Source of the DNA: Streptomyces sp. CA-210063 | GTDB lineage: Bacteria; Actinomycetota; Actinomycetes; Streptomycetales; Streptomycetaceae | Assembly: GCF_024612015.1 (NCBI RefSeq) | Contig: NZ_CP102512.1 | Span: 1,674,001-1,738,000 of the forward strand | Direction of reading: 5' to 3' | Length of the DNA: 64,000 nucleotides | Shown: positions 7,403 through 15,813 of the stretch, in pieces | How the letters are laid out: the number at the start of each line of letters is the position of its first letter | Numbering within the stretch: position 1 is the first letter of the stretch | Program-made: the position numbers and the translations under genes | The notes under the pieces: model-generated | The model's input: only the letters and a program-made list of their open reading frames with translations | Databases searched by the model: none | What the model was told of the DNA's origin: nothing

Positions 7403-9868
7403 ATGGAACCACTGGGCTCAGACGATCCCGAGGAGCTAGGCCCCTACCGACTCGTGGCCCGGCTCGGCGCAGGAGGAATGGGACGGGTCTATCTCGCGCG
7501 GTCCCCGCAGGGGCGAACCCTCGCGGTCAAGGCCATCCGACCGGAGCTGATGGGGGACAAGAACTTCCGCATCCGCTTCCGCCGGGAGGTGGAGGCCGCC
7601 GGAGCGGTCGGCGGCAGATACACCGCGCCCGTGGTGGACGCCGACCCCGACGGCCCCATTCCCTGGCTGGCCACGGACTACATAGCCGGCCCCACCCTGG
7701 CCGAGGCGATCGCCGCGCACGGCCCGCTCCCGGTGGAGTCGGTGCTCGTGCTGGGCGCCGGCATCGCCGAGGCGCTGATCTCGGTGCAGGCCGCCGGGCT
7801 GGTGCACCGCGACCTCAAGCCGTCCAATGTGCTGCTCGCCGCCGACGGCCCCCGTGTCATCGACTTCGGCATCGTCCGGGCGAGCGACGGCTACGACCTC
7901 ACCCGCTCCGGCGCCCTCTTCGGCTCCTTCGAGTACATGTGCCCCGAGCAGGCCACGGGTGAGCCGCTGGGCCCCGAGGGGGACGTCTTCTCGCTCGGCT
8001 CGGTGCTCACGTTCGCCGCGTCCGGGCACGCGCCGTTCAGCGGCACGGCGGCGGCCACGCTCCTCTACCAGGTCGTGCACAGCGCACCCGACCTGACGGG
8101 GGTGCCCGAGCCGTTGGACAAGATCATCAATCTCTGTCTCACCAAGGACCCCCGGCTGCGGATCACTCCCGACAAGCTGGCCGCGGCCTGCGCGCCCGGC
8201 GACGTGGAGCAGCTGACGGTGGACGGCTGGCTGCCCCCGTCGGTGGCCTCCTCGATCGCCCTCCGCGCGGCGGCGGTGAAGACCCTCGACATCAAGCCGA
8301 TCGGCCGGGTCCCGTCCCCCTCGGCCGGGACGGCCCCCGCGCCGGACGCGTACGGGCAGGCCCAGGCTTCCCCTGGCTACGACACGGACCGGGCGGCGCC
8401 CGCCCAGGGCTATGGCCGAGCCGCTCAGGACTTCCCGCAGGACCGGGCCGCGTACGACTTCGAGCAGGAACAGGCCGCGTACGACGTCGACGGCGACCGG
8501 GCGCCCAGCGCCGCGGCGGCCCCGTCGACGTGCGACACCGGCCCCTACGACCGCTCCGGGCGCCCCGGCCACCGGGCCGAGGCGCCGACCGGCAGCGAGC
8601 CGCCGGCCCCGGAGCCCTACTCCGGTACGGAGCCGTATTCCGCCCCCGAGGAGGCGCGGCCGTACCGCGCCACCACCCCCGGCCATCGCCGCGCCGTGCC
8701 GCGGCCCGGACCGTCCCGGCGTACGGTCCTCACCGTGTCGGCCGGCGCCACCGCCACCGCCATCGGCGCCGCCGTGGTGCTCGGCCGGCGCACGAAGCCG
8801 GCCGCGCGGTCCACGGAGCCCGCGGGCCCGGCCCCGAAGCCGCTCTGGACCTACCGCGGCGGCCCGCTGCTCCAGGCACCGGCCGTCTTCAGCAACGGAA
8901 CGGCCCTGGTGAAGACCCGCCCAGGTGACATGGTCTGCCTCGACCTCAAGGACGGCACCCGGCCCAAGTGGGTCTACGAGGGCATCAGCCAGTCCCCCAC
9001 CCCGGCCGTACTGGCCTTCGACGCCGCCATCGCGCTCGGCGAGGGGGCGACGGTGATCGGGGTCGACCCGGTCGACGGGACGGAACGTTTCACCATCGAC
9101 TTCGGGCCGGACTTCCGGTTCAACACGCTGCTCGGCGGCATCAACGACCGGGCCATCTCCGTCATCGGCGTCCGCCTCCGGCGCGAGTCCGACGCGCAGG
9201 GCGTCGCGACGTCCACGGACACGGTGTTCGGCGTCGACCTCGCGGCCCGCCGGGCCGAGATCATCCCCATCAGCCCGGAGGACGTGGGTATCCGACTGGC
9301 GCCGGTCATCCTCCGCGAGCTCTTCGTCTACGCCGACGGCCTGCGCAATGTCACGGCCCGCAACACCGAGGACTCCGGCGTCCTCTGGCGGCATCCCGTC
9401 GGCTACGACCTCCGGCCCGGCCTCGCCGCGCTCAACCGCACGGTGTTCGCCATCGGGCAGGAGCTGGAGGCCCTGAACGTCGCCGACGGCAAACTCCGCT
9501 GGCGGGTGAAGCCCGAGCGCGGCCAGTTCGCCTCGCTCGGCGCCTACGGCAACACGGTCTACGTCACCGGCACGGACCCCGCCGGCGTGTACGCCTTCAA
9601 CGCCGGGACCGGCTCCCGCCGTTGGTTCTGCCCCACCCCGCGCCTCAACATCGACCAGCCGATCACCGCCGGCCCCGACGCCGTCTACGTCCCCGCCTAC
9701 AAGAACAGGAACGGCTTCTACGCGATCGGCGCCGCCCGGGGCCGGCTCCTGTGGAACTTCACCGACGGCCTGGAGACCGGCGTCAACGACTGGCAGCTCG
9801 CCTGCGACCACTCCGGCGTCCTGGTCGCCCAGCACTACGACCGCACGTACGGCCTGCCTGCCCCCTGA
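7403..9868 (+). CDS. Membrane Ser/Thr protein kinase with extracellular PQQ-type beta-propeller
   Basis: Protein of 821 residues. The Hanks-type kinase domain spans about residues 15-270: P-loop GAGGMG at 22-27, Lys43, catalytic HRDLKPSN beginning at 135, DFG at 154 and the activation-loop end CPEQ. A low-complexity Pro/Ala/Tyr-rich linker (about 295-435) contains repeated AYD and EPYS patches. One transmembrane segment at about 441-463 follows a basic RRT stop-transfer region. The external part has PQQ/pyrrolo-quinoline-type repeats (VYVTGTDPAGVYAFN, VYVPAYKNRNGFYAIG) expected to form a beta-propeller sensor. This is the PknD/AfsK-like layout; the ligand is unknown. It is monocistronic and ends at a bidirectional hairpin. 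Confidence 0.93.
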   Translation: MEPLGSDDPEELGPYRLVARLGAGGMGRVYLARSPQGRTLAVKAIRPELMGDKNFRIRFRREVEAAGAVGGRYTAPVVDADPDGPIPWLATDYIAGPTLAEAIAAHGPLPVESVLVLGAGIAEALISVQAAGLVHRDLKPSNVLLAADGPRVIDFGIVRASDGYDLTRSGALFGSFEYMCPEQATGEPLGPEGDVFSLGSVLTFAASGHAPFSGTAAATLLYQVVHSAPDLTGVPEPLDKIINLCLTKDPRLRITPDKLAAACAPGDVEQLTVDGWLPPSVASSIALRAAAVKTLDIKPIGRVPSPSAGTAPAPDAYGQAQASPGYDTDRAAPAQGYGRAAQDFPQDRAAYDFEQEQAAYDVDGDRAPSAAAAPSTCDTGPYDRSGRPGHRAEAPTGSEPPAPEPYSGTEPYSAPEEARPYRATTPGHRRAVPRPGPSRRTVLTVSAGATATAIGAAVVLGRRTKPAARSTEPAGPAPKPLWTYRGGPLLQAPAVFSNGTALVKTRPGDMVCLDLKDGTRPKWVYEGISQSPTPAVLAFDAAIALGEGATVIGVDPVDGTERFTIDFGPDFRFNTLLGGINDRAISVIGVRLRRESDAQGVATSTDTVFGVDLAARRAEIIPISPEDVGIRLAPVILRELFVYADGLRNVTARNTEDSGVLWRHPVGYDLRPGLAALNRTVFAIGQELEALNVADGKLRWRVKPERGQFASLGAYGNTVYVTGTDPAGVYAFNAGTGSRRWFCPTPRLNIDQPITAGPDAVYVPAYKNRNGFYAIGAARGRLLWNFTDGLETGVNDWQLACDHSGVLVAQHYDRTYGLPAP

Positions 9869-9876
9869 CACCGCCG

Positions 9877-9919
9877 GGCAGGGGCCCTCCGTATCGTCCA
9901 TCGGCCGGAGGGCCCGTGC
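9877..9919. terminator. Bidirectional hairpin between convergent genes
   Basis: A 10-bp perfect stem GGGCCCTCCG/CGGAGGGCCC, extendable to about 15 bp with one mismatch, lies between the stop of the kinase gene (9868) and that of the DUF3455 gene (9956). Confidence 0.75.
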
Positions 9920-9955
9920 CGTCACTGGTCTGCGTGCCTGTCCCGCATCACTTGA

Positions 9956-10507
9956 TCACTTGGCGGGCTTGTAGAAGGCGTAGGTGGCGGAGTAGGGGAC
10001 GCTGACCTGGTCGGCGCCGGTGCAGGCGGCGGTGGGGGCGACGCCGCCGCGGGTGTTGAGGCGCTGGATGTAGGAGACGTTCGCGAAGACCCCGGTGCCG
10101 CGCGTGGTGGTGGACTGCAGGAGAAGCTCGGGGATGGTGCCCTCCTTGGCCGAGCTGGCGACGGCGGCGGCGTTCACGGCACTGCCGTCGACCGTGGACA
10201 CCCAGACGGGGCCCCGGGAGTGGAGGGCGACGGTACGGCGGGAGCGGTCGTTCCTGTCCCAGAGGGTGGCGGCGGGCTCCAGCAGCTTCCAGGCCCCGTC
10301 GGTGCAGGTGTACGTCTGGACGCCTTCGGCCCGGAGGACTCCGGTGAGCCGGTTCCCGTCCGGGACCTTGAGTGCGGCGGGAGCGTCGACGCCGCCACGG
10401 GCGGGCTTCGCCTCCGCGGCCAGGCCGACCGGCGCGCTCGAGAGCGCGCCGGCGGTTACGGCGGCGACAGCGGTGGTGGTGAGGATGAGACGCTTGGCGA
10501 GCTTCAT
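9956..10507 (-). CDS. Secreted DUF3455 domain protein
   Basis: Protein of 183 residues with a clear Sec signal peptide (basic MKLAKR, hydrophobic core to about residue 28, cleavage near GLAAEA). The mature part matches the DUF3455 pattern: LKVPDGNRL, the signature GVQTYTC, and TAACTGADQVSVPYSATYAFY at the end (the final segment is quoted in part). Function of the family is unknown; it is widespread in actinobacteria, proteobacteria and fungi as an exported protein. The ATG at 10507 is preceded by GGAG at the expected distance. Two cysteines, one in YTC and one in AAC, may form a disulfide outside the cell. Confidence 0.85.
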   Translation of the reverse strand: MKLAKRLILTTTAVAAVTAGALSSAPVGLAAEAKPARGGVDAPAALKVPDGNRLTGVLRAEGVQTYTCTDGAWKLLEPAATLWDRNDRSRRTVALHSRGPVWVSTVDGSAVNAAAVASSAKEGTIPELLLQSTTTRGTGVFANVSYIQRLNTRGGVAPTAACTGADQVSVPYSATYAFYKPAK

Positions 10508-10917
10508 CGGGTGTGTCTCCAAGGGGATGTCCGAACAGGGTGTGGATGCCGCGGGTGCCCACTGCCCGCACAGGTGTCGTACGACCCCGTGCCGGGACCG
10601 ACCGCGTGGCCGCCGAGCCACCGGCATGCGCACGGCCTGGGCTCGCTGCTCCGCACGAGTGGGAAGTATGGCCGAACCGGTCCCGGCTCCACCAGAGCCT
10701 GCGGGGCACATGAACAGGGCACACCGCCACGGGCTTCGGGGCGCCCGACGCGCCACCGGGGCAACCACACACGGCGGACCGTAGGGCGCGGCTGGGGTGG
10801 ACCTTCCGGTCACGGGCGGAGGCTGCCCGGGGGCTCCGCGGCCATATCGTTCGGGACTCTGGGGACGACGAGGACGTCTGCTGGCCCGGCCGGCGGATGC
10901 GTCCTACTCTCGGGCCC
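10508..10917. other. 410-bp divergent intergenic region
   Basis: Lies between the divergent DUF3455 and sirtuin genes. Several frames are open through it but none has a credible start site, codon pattern or family match. I see only the leaderless-type box for the sirtuin gene at 10905-10910. Confidence 0.5.
10905..10910 (+). promoter_or_regulatory. Leaderless-type -10 box for the sirtuin gene
   Basis: TACTCT matches TANNNT and ends 7 nt before the ATG at 10918; no Shine-Dalgarno sequence precedes the start. No good -35 hexamer is visible. Confidence 0.45.
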
Positions 10918-11652
10918 ATGACCAGGCCTCTCGTTGCCCTCCTCAGTGGCGCAGGTATCTCCACGGATTCGGGTATTCCCGACTATCGGGGCCCGAACGG
11001 GCTGTGGCGGCGGGATCCGGAGGCGGAGAAGCTCGTCACGTACGAGTACTACATGGCAGACCCGGAGATCCGGCGGCGCTCGTGGCAAATGCGGCGGCAG
11101 AACCGGACGCTGCTGGCGGAGCCGAACGTGGCGCACCGGGCGGTGGCCGAGCTGGAGCGGTCCGGGGTACCGGTGCGGGTGATCACGCAGAACGTGGACG
11201 GGCTGCACCAGCTCGCCGGGACGTCCGCCCGCAAGGTCCTGGAACTGCACGGCACCGCACGGGAGTTCGTCTGCACCGCATGCCACTCCCGCGGTCCGAT
11301 GGAGGACGCCCTCGCCCGGGTCGAGGCCGGTGAGGACGATCCGCCGTGCCTGGAGTGCGGGGGCATCCTCAAGTCGGCCACCGTCATGTTCGGCGAACGG
11401 CTCGACCCGGTGGTGCTCGGCGAGGCCGTCGCGATCACCAAGGCCTGCCAGATCTTCATCGCCGTCGGCACCAGCCTCCAGGTCCAGCCCGCCGCCGGAC
11501 TCGCCGGTGTCGCCGCCGACCACGGGGCGCGGCTGATCATCGTCAACGCCGAGCCGACCCCGTACGACGACCTGGCGGACGAGGTCGTACGGGAGCCGAT
11601 CGGGACCGCGCTGCCGGAGGTGCTGCGCGGGATCGGTACCGCGAGCGCCTGA
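10918..11652 (+). CDS. cobB: Sir2-family NAD-dependent protein deacylase
   Basis: Protein of 244 residues. Nearly every sirtuin motif is present: NAD-binding GAGIS and GIPDYRG at the N-terminus, TQNVDGLH, the catalytic histidine in ELHG, four zinc cysteines (CTAC and CLEC), MFGERL, GTSLQVQPAAG and IIVNAEPTP. The enzyme removes acyl groups from lysine with NAD, for example reactivating acetyl-CoA synthetase. The ATG at 10918 has a leaderless-type promoter directly upstream. The length is that of class III/U bacterial sirtuins. It converges on ogt; a 14-bp repeat array fills the space between them. Confidence 0.93.
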   Translation: MTRPLVALLSGAGISTDSGIPDYRGPNGLWRRDPEAEKLVTYEYYMADPEIRRRSWQMRRQNRTLLAEPNVAHRAVAELERSGVPVRVITQNVDGLHQLAGTSARKVLELHGTAREFVCTACHSRGPMEDALARVEAGEDDPPCLECGGILKSATVMFGERLDPVVLGEAVAITKACQIFIAVGTSLQVQPAAGLAGVAADHGARLIIVNAEPTPYDDLADEVVREPIGTALPEVLRGIGTASA

Positions 11653-11696
11653 GCGGTCAGGCCACGGTCCCTCAGCCGACCCGGCGCACAGGGCCC

Positions 11697-11766
11697 TCGG
11701 AAGGGGGCTGTCAGAAGAGGGTCGTCAGAAGAGGGTTGCCAGAAGAGGACTGTCAGAAGAGGGCCG
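11697..11766. repeat. 14-bp tandem repeat array on the ogt stop codon
   Basis: Five head-to-tail 14-bp units: four close copies of TCAGAAGAGGGTCG at 11711, 11725, 11739 and 11753, and a degenerate one at 11697. The last unit contains the stop codon and final codons (Leu-Phe-stop) of ogt, so the array looks like reiterated copies of the gene's own 3' end. Confidence 0.85.
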
Positions 11767-12244
11767 TCCCCCGTTCGAGGTCCAGCAGGCGCTGCTTGCG
11801 CTCCACGCCGCCGCCGTAACCGGTGAGGCTGCCGTCGGAGCCGACCACGCGGTGGCAGGGGACGATGATGCCGACGGGGTTCCTGCCGTTCGCCAGGCCG
11901 ACCGCGCGGGACGCCTTGGGCTTGCCGAGGGCGTCGGCGAGATCGCCGTACGAGCGGGTCTCGCCGTAGGGGATCCGCACGAGCTGTTCCCAGACGGTGC
12001 GCTGGAACGGGGTGCCGTGCAGCCGCAGTTCAAGGGTGAACTCCTTCAAGTCACCCGCGAAATAGGCTTCCAGCTGTTCCTCCGGCTCGGCGAAGAGCGT
12101 GTCGTCGCGTACGCCGAAACTCTCCTCCGGCGGGCGGTGGCGTTGCCCGGTCATGTAGAGGCCGCACAGGACACCGTCGTCGGCGACGAGGGTGAGCGGA
12201 CCGTAGGGACTGTCGATGACGGTGTGCCGCTTCTGCTGCTTCAT
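11753..12244 (-). CDS. ogt: Methylated-DNA-protein-cysteine S-methyltransferase
   Basis: Protein of 163 residues that repairs O6-methylguanine by a suicidal transfer of the alkyl group to its own cysteine. The active-site motif VPCHRVVGSDGSLTGY is intact, as are the helix-turn-helix region (IPYGETRSYGDLA) and the asparagine hinge (GRNPV). The ATG at 12244 has AAGGA at a suitable distance. It lies directly downstream of the Ada/AlkA-type gene on the same strand with a 108-bp gap occupied partly by a second 14-bp repeat array, and the two alkylation-repair genes probably form one unit. Confidence 0.95.
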   Translation of the reverse strand: MKQQKRHTVIDSPYGPLTLVADDGVLCGLYMTGQRHRPPEESFGVRDDTLFAEPEEQLEAYFAGDLKEFTLELRLHGTPFQRTVWEQLVRIPYGETRSYGDLADALGKPKASRAVGLANGRNPVGIIVPCHRVVGSDGSLTGYGGGVERKQRLLDLERGTALF

Positions 12245-12279
12245 GGGAGGTCCTTGAAAGATCGATCGGCCCTTGCATC

Positions 12280-12356
12280 GGCTCGTCCGAACCGGCTCGT
12301 CCGAAGTGACTCATCGGAACTGGCTCATCAGAACTGGCTCATCAGAACTGGCTCAT
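12280..12356. repeat. 14-bp tandem repeat array on the alkA stop codon
   Basis: Five exact-length 14-bp units (12280-12349, consensus GGCTCATCAGAACT with GGCTCGTCCGAACC at the far end) and a partial sixth that holds the stop codon of the upstream repair gene at 12353-12355. The period equals that of the array after ogt although the sequence differs. Confidence 0.85.
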
Positions 12357-13849
12357 ACAGGCAGGAAGTTGATGGGATGGCTGTCCGTCGCCCACAGGTA
12401 CTGGACCGCGTACGCCCGCCACGGCCGCCAGGCCGCCGCGCGGTCCGTGAGGGCGGCCGGAGTGGACGGGAGGCCCAACTCCTTTGCCGCGCGTCGGATT
12501 CCGAGGTCGCTGGGGAGGAAGGCGTCGGGGTCGCCGAGGGCGCGCATGGCGATGACGTCGACGGTCCAGGGGCCGAAGCCGGGGAGGGCGAGGAGACGGG
12601 CGCGGGTCTCCGCCCAGTCGCTGCCGACGCCCAAGTGCAGTTCACCGTCGGCGAGTTGCCGCACCAGCGTGGTGAAGGTGGTCCGGCGGGTGCGGGGCAT
12701 CGCGAGGGTCTCGGGGTCGACGGCCGCCAGCGCCTCGGGGAGCGGGAAGAGATGGGTGAGGCCGCCCTCGGGGTCGTCGACGGGTTCGCCGTGCGCGGTG
12801 ACCAGCCGGGCCGCGTGGGTGCGGGCGGCGGCCGTGGACACCTGCTGGCCGAGCACCGCCCGTACGGCGAACTCGGCCTCGTCGACGGTACGCGGCACCC
12901 GGCGCCCAGGCGCCTTGTCCACCAGCGGCGCGAGCACCGGGTCGGTGCGCAGCTGCTCGTCGACGGCGACCGGGTCGGCGTCCAGGTCGAGCATGCGCCG
13001 GCAGCGGCTGATGGCGACGGGCAGGTCGCGCAGATCGCTGAGGGTGAGGCGGCAGGCGATGTGGTCGGGCTCGGGCGTGAGGCCCACGATGCCGTGGCCG
13101 TACGGGAGGCGGAGCGTGCGCCGGTAGGCGCCGTCGCGCCACTCCTCCACGCCGGGTACGGCGGTGGCGGCGAGGTGACCGAAGAGATTGTCGGGGTTGA
13201 GCGGGGCCCGGAACGGCAGCCGCAGGCTCAACACCCCTGAGGTACCAGGGGAGTCCAAGCGCTGCCGGGCCGATCGCGTGGCCCGCTCGCGCAGCTCGCT
13301 CGGCGACAGCGCGAAGACCTCCCGCACCGTGTCGTTGAAGGTCCGGATCGACGCGAACCCGGCGGCGAACGCGATCTCCGCCATCGGCAGCGCGGTCGTC
13401 TCGACCAGTAGCCGCGCGGTCTGCGCCCGCTGCGCCCGGGCGAGCGCCAGCGGGCCCGCGCCCAGCTCGGCCAGCAGCTGCCGCTCGACCTGCCGGGTGC
13501 TGTAACCGAGCCGCCGCGCCAGCCCCGGCACGCCCTCCCGGTCCACCACCCCGTCCCCCACCAGTCTCATCGCCCGCGCCACCAGGTCCGCCCGCTGATC
13601 CCACTCCGGCGACCCGGGACTCGTGTCCGGCCGACACCGCTTGCACGCCCGGAACCCGGCCTGCTGACACGCCGCCGCGCTCGGATAGAACGTCATGTTC
13701 TCCGGCTTCGGCGGCACCACCGGACAGCTCGGCCGACAGTAGATCCGCGTGGTCAGCACCGCCGTGAAGAACCACCCGTCGAACCGCGCGTCCTTCGACC
13801 GCACGGCCCGCACACACCGCTCGACATCCGTGTACATCCCGTTCCGCAT
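12353..13849 (-). CDS. alkA: Ada-type regulator fused to AlkA DNA glycosylase
   Basis: Protein of 498 residues with three parts. Residues about 10-80 are the Ada zinc domain with the cysteines CRPSC and CKRC, where methyl phosphotriesters are accepted. Residues about 90-190 are an AraC-type double helix-turn-helix (RRLGYSTRQVERQL, IAFAAGFASIRTFN). Residues about 205-498 are the AlkA N-domain and HhH-GPD glycosylase, with LPGFGPWTVD followed by the catalytic-aspartate region. It should sense DNA methylation, activate adaptive-response genes and excise 3-methyladenine. ATG at 13849 or 13837 are both possible starts. Lies upstream of ogt, which is a likely target and operon partner. Confidence 0.93.
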   Translation of the reverse strand: MRNGMYTDVERCVRAVRSKDARFDGWFFTAVLTTRIYCRPSCPVVPPKPENMTFYPSAAACQQAGFRACKRCRPDTSPGSPEWDQRADLVARAMRLVGDGVVDREGVPGLARRLGYSTRQVERQLLAELGAGPLALARAQRAQTARLLVETTALPMAEIAFAAGFASIRTFNDTVREVFALSPSELRERATRSARQRLDSPGTSGVLSLRLPFRAPLNPDNLFGHLAATAVPGVEEWRDGAYRRTLRLPYGHGIVGLTPEPDHIACRLTLSDLRDLPVAISRCRRMLDLDADPVAVDEQLRTDPVLAPLVDKAPGRRVPRTVDEAEFAVRAVLGQQVSTAAARTHAARLVTAHGEPVDDPEGGLTHLFPLPEALAAVDPETLAMPRTRRTTFTTLVRQLADGELHLGVGSDWAETRARLLALPGFGPWTVDVIAMRALGDPDAFLPSDLGIRRAAKELGLPSTPAALTDRAAAWRPWRAYAVQYLWATDSHPINFLPV

Positions 13850-14035
13850 GACTCAAGCATCGGGTACGGGGAGGGGGCAGGGCTGGCAAGAATCCGACAT
13901 CAAGACAGGGGTGACCTCGTGGGCCGCCGAGCCCTGGAGCACCTGAGGCTGAGGATCAGCGACGCGCCGGACGGCGACTGAGCCGCCCGGCGCCGGCTGA
14001 GGCCCCGGCCGGTGGGCGAAGGCCGGGGGTGGAGG

Positions 14036-14977
14036 TCACGTCGCCGGAAGCTTGGGCGTCAGGCCGCCGAGGAGGCCGCCGAGGAGGCCGGTGACCAGGC
14101 CGAGTACCGGCTGCAGGAGACCGGTGACGATGCCGAGGACCGGGGCGAGCAGGCCGGTGACCGCGCCCAGTACGGCGCCCAGGTCGAGCGAGGTCAACGC
14201 CTTGAGCAGGCCGTCGAGCGCGGACTGGAGCGCGGCCACCAGGTCCGCCACCGGGTCGGCCGCCACGGCGGCGCGGTCGGACGTGGCCGGGGCCGCCGCG
14301 TCCAGCTTCCGCAGCCGCTCCTGAACGGTGGCGTTGGCTGTCTTGAGGGCCTTGACGTGCCGGGCCGCCTCGGCCGCGTCGAGCTGGTCGGCGTCCAGCT
14401 CGACGATGGTGGTCAACTCGTCCAGCAGCGGGGCGAGTACGTCGTCCTGATCCATCCGGTCGAGCAGGTCCAGCTGGGTCAGCAATACGTCCGCGTCGCT
14501 TCCGGCGGCGTCGGTGTCCGTAACCGTGTCCGTGTCCGTGTCCGTGTCCGTGGCTGTGTCCGTGGCTGTGTCCGTGTCGGTGTCGGTGACTGTGTCCGTA
14601 TCCGCGTCTGCGTCTGCGTCGATGTCCGCCAGCATCCCGTCCAGGTCGAGGTCGAGCTCCGCGAGGAATGCCTCCACTTCGGCTTCCTCCTTCGCGATGA
14701 GCGCGTCCACGTCGGCTTCCTCCTTCTCCAGGAGCGCGTCGATCTGCGCGTCCAGCGCGTCGAAGAAGTCGTCCAGATCGGCAACGGGGGCCGCGGCGAG
14801 CCTCGCCGCGGTGCGGTTCGAGGCGGTGCGGTTCGAGGCGGAGGGGTTCGAGGCGGAGGGGTTCGAGGCGGTTCGGCCCGCGTCGACGGCCGCGGTGGCG
14901 GTGCCGACCGGTCCGAAGACCAGGGCCCCGCAGACCAGGGGCGGCAGGAGAAGACCACGGGAGACGAGGGCGCGCAT
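14036..14977 (-). CDS. Secreted acidic repeat protein with hydrophobic C-terminal repeats
   Basis: Protein of 313 residues that I cannot place in a family. A signal peptide (residues 1-28, ending ATAAV) is followed by four 5-residue repeats ASNPS/ASNRT, then an acidic helical stretch with many Asp, Glu and Leu, then a DT-dipeptide run at about residues 127-155, a coiled-coil-like segment, and a C-terminus of about 60 residues built from repeats of the type VLGxVTGLLxPVLG ending in LLGGLLGGL. AAGGAA lies 6 nt before the ATG. The acidic run could bind calcium and the amphipathic glycine/leucine tail could insert in a membrane or self-assemble; both are inference. The gene is monocistronic. Confidence 0.75.
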   Translation of the reverse strand: MRALVSRGLLLPPLVCGALVFGPVGTATAAVDAGRTASNPSASNPSASNRTASNRTAARLAAAPVADLDDFFDALDAQIDALLEKEEADVDALIAKEEAEVEAFLAELDLDLDGMLADIDADADADTDTVTDTDTDTATDTATDTDTDTDTVTDTDAAGSDADVLLTQLDLLDRMDQDDVLAPLLDELTTIVELDADQLDAAEAARHVKALKTANATVQERLRKLDAAAPATSDRAAVAADPVADLVAALQSALDGLLKALTSLDLGAVLGAVTGLLAPVLGIVTGLLQPVLGLVTGLLGGLLGGLTPKLPAT

Positions 14978-15213
14978 GCACGTTCCTTTCGAAGCTGCTG
15001 TCCTTTGCGCTCACCGTGGGAGGCGGCACGGCCCGCCGCAACCGATCACAGGGACGGGAGCCGGCCTGTCAACCTGCCACGCCGATGACGTTGACCAGGC
15101 GGTTTCGCCAGATGGACAGCTCCGCACGACTCCGTTCGACACGCTCCGGCCGTTCGTCCGTCAGAGTGCGCAAGCGCGCCACGCCGGGCAGCTTCCGGGG
15201 TTCCTCGGCGCCG

Positions 15214-15732
15214 TCAGCCGGCCTGCTCGGCGAAGGCCGCGAACGCCGCGTACGCCTCGTCGTCGAAGAGGACGAATCTGACCTCCTCGACCGAGGTCTC
15301 CGTGGCGCGTACGGACTCCACGGCGATGCGGGCGGCGTCCTCCATCGGCCAGCCGTAGATACCGGCGGAGACGGCCGGGAAGGCGACCGTGCGGGCGCCC
15401 AACTCATCGGCCACGCGCAGGGATTCGCGGTAGCAGGAGGCGAGGAGGGCGGAGCGGTCGAGGCTCTGGCTGTGGACGGGCCCCACCGTGTGGATCACCC
15501 AGCGCGCGTCCAGTTCGCCCGCCGTCGTGGCGACGGCCTGGCCCGTGGGCAGCCCCCTGCCGTAGTGAGAGGCACGGAGCTTTCGGCAGTCGGCCAGGAT
15601 CGCGGGGCCGCCGCGCCGGTGGATCGCGCCGTCCACTCCTCCCCCGCCGAGGAGTGAGGAGTTCGCGGCGTTGACGATGGCGTCGACGGACTGCTGGGTG
15701 ATGTCGCCCCGGACGAGGGTGATGGTGGTCAT
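15214..15732 (-). CDS. Macrodomain O-acetyl-ADP-ribose deacetylase (YmdB-like)
   Basis: Protein of 172 residues made of a single macrodomain. GDITQQSVDAIVNAANSSL, GGGGVDGAIHRRGG and VSAGIYGWP form the ADP-ribose pocket; the asparagine and aspartate used by MacroD-type hydrolases are in place. It probably hydrolyses O-acetyl-ADP-ribose, the product of sirtuins, or mono-ADP-ribosyl esters. A sirtuin and an ADP-ribosylglycohydrolase occur 4-10 kb away, so this part of the window holds several ADP-ribose-handling enzymes, although they are not in one operon. Confidence 0.93.
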   Translation of the reverse strand: MTTITLVRGDITQQSVDAIVNAANSSLLGGGGVDGAIHRRGGPAILADCRKLRASHYGRGLPTGQAVATTAGELDARWVIHTVGPVHSQSLDRSALLASCYRESLRVADELGARTVAFPAVSAGIYGWPMEDAARIAVESVRATETSVEEVRFVLFDDEAYAAFAAFAEQAG

Positions 15733-15813
15733 GCCCGCCTCTATATCAGCCGACGGGCCTCGTCGGCCCGCTGATTCACGGGCCTTGTCGGCCTGTGCCG
15801 ATGCCGTGCCGGC

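Noticed and set aside
7436..9925. Minus-strand open frame of over 800 codons opposite the Ser/Thr kinase
   Set aside because: Shadow of the kinase gene caused by high GC; the Arg/Gly/Val-rich translation has no domain.
11697..12356. Possible CRISPR or attachment sites at the 14-bp arrays
   Set aside because: There are no spacers, no cas genes, no integrase and no tRNA nearby.
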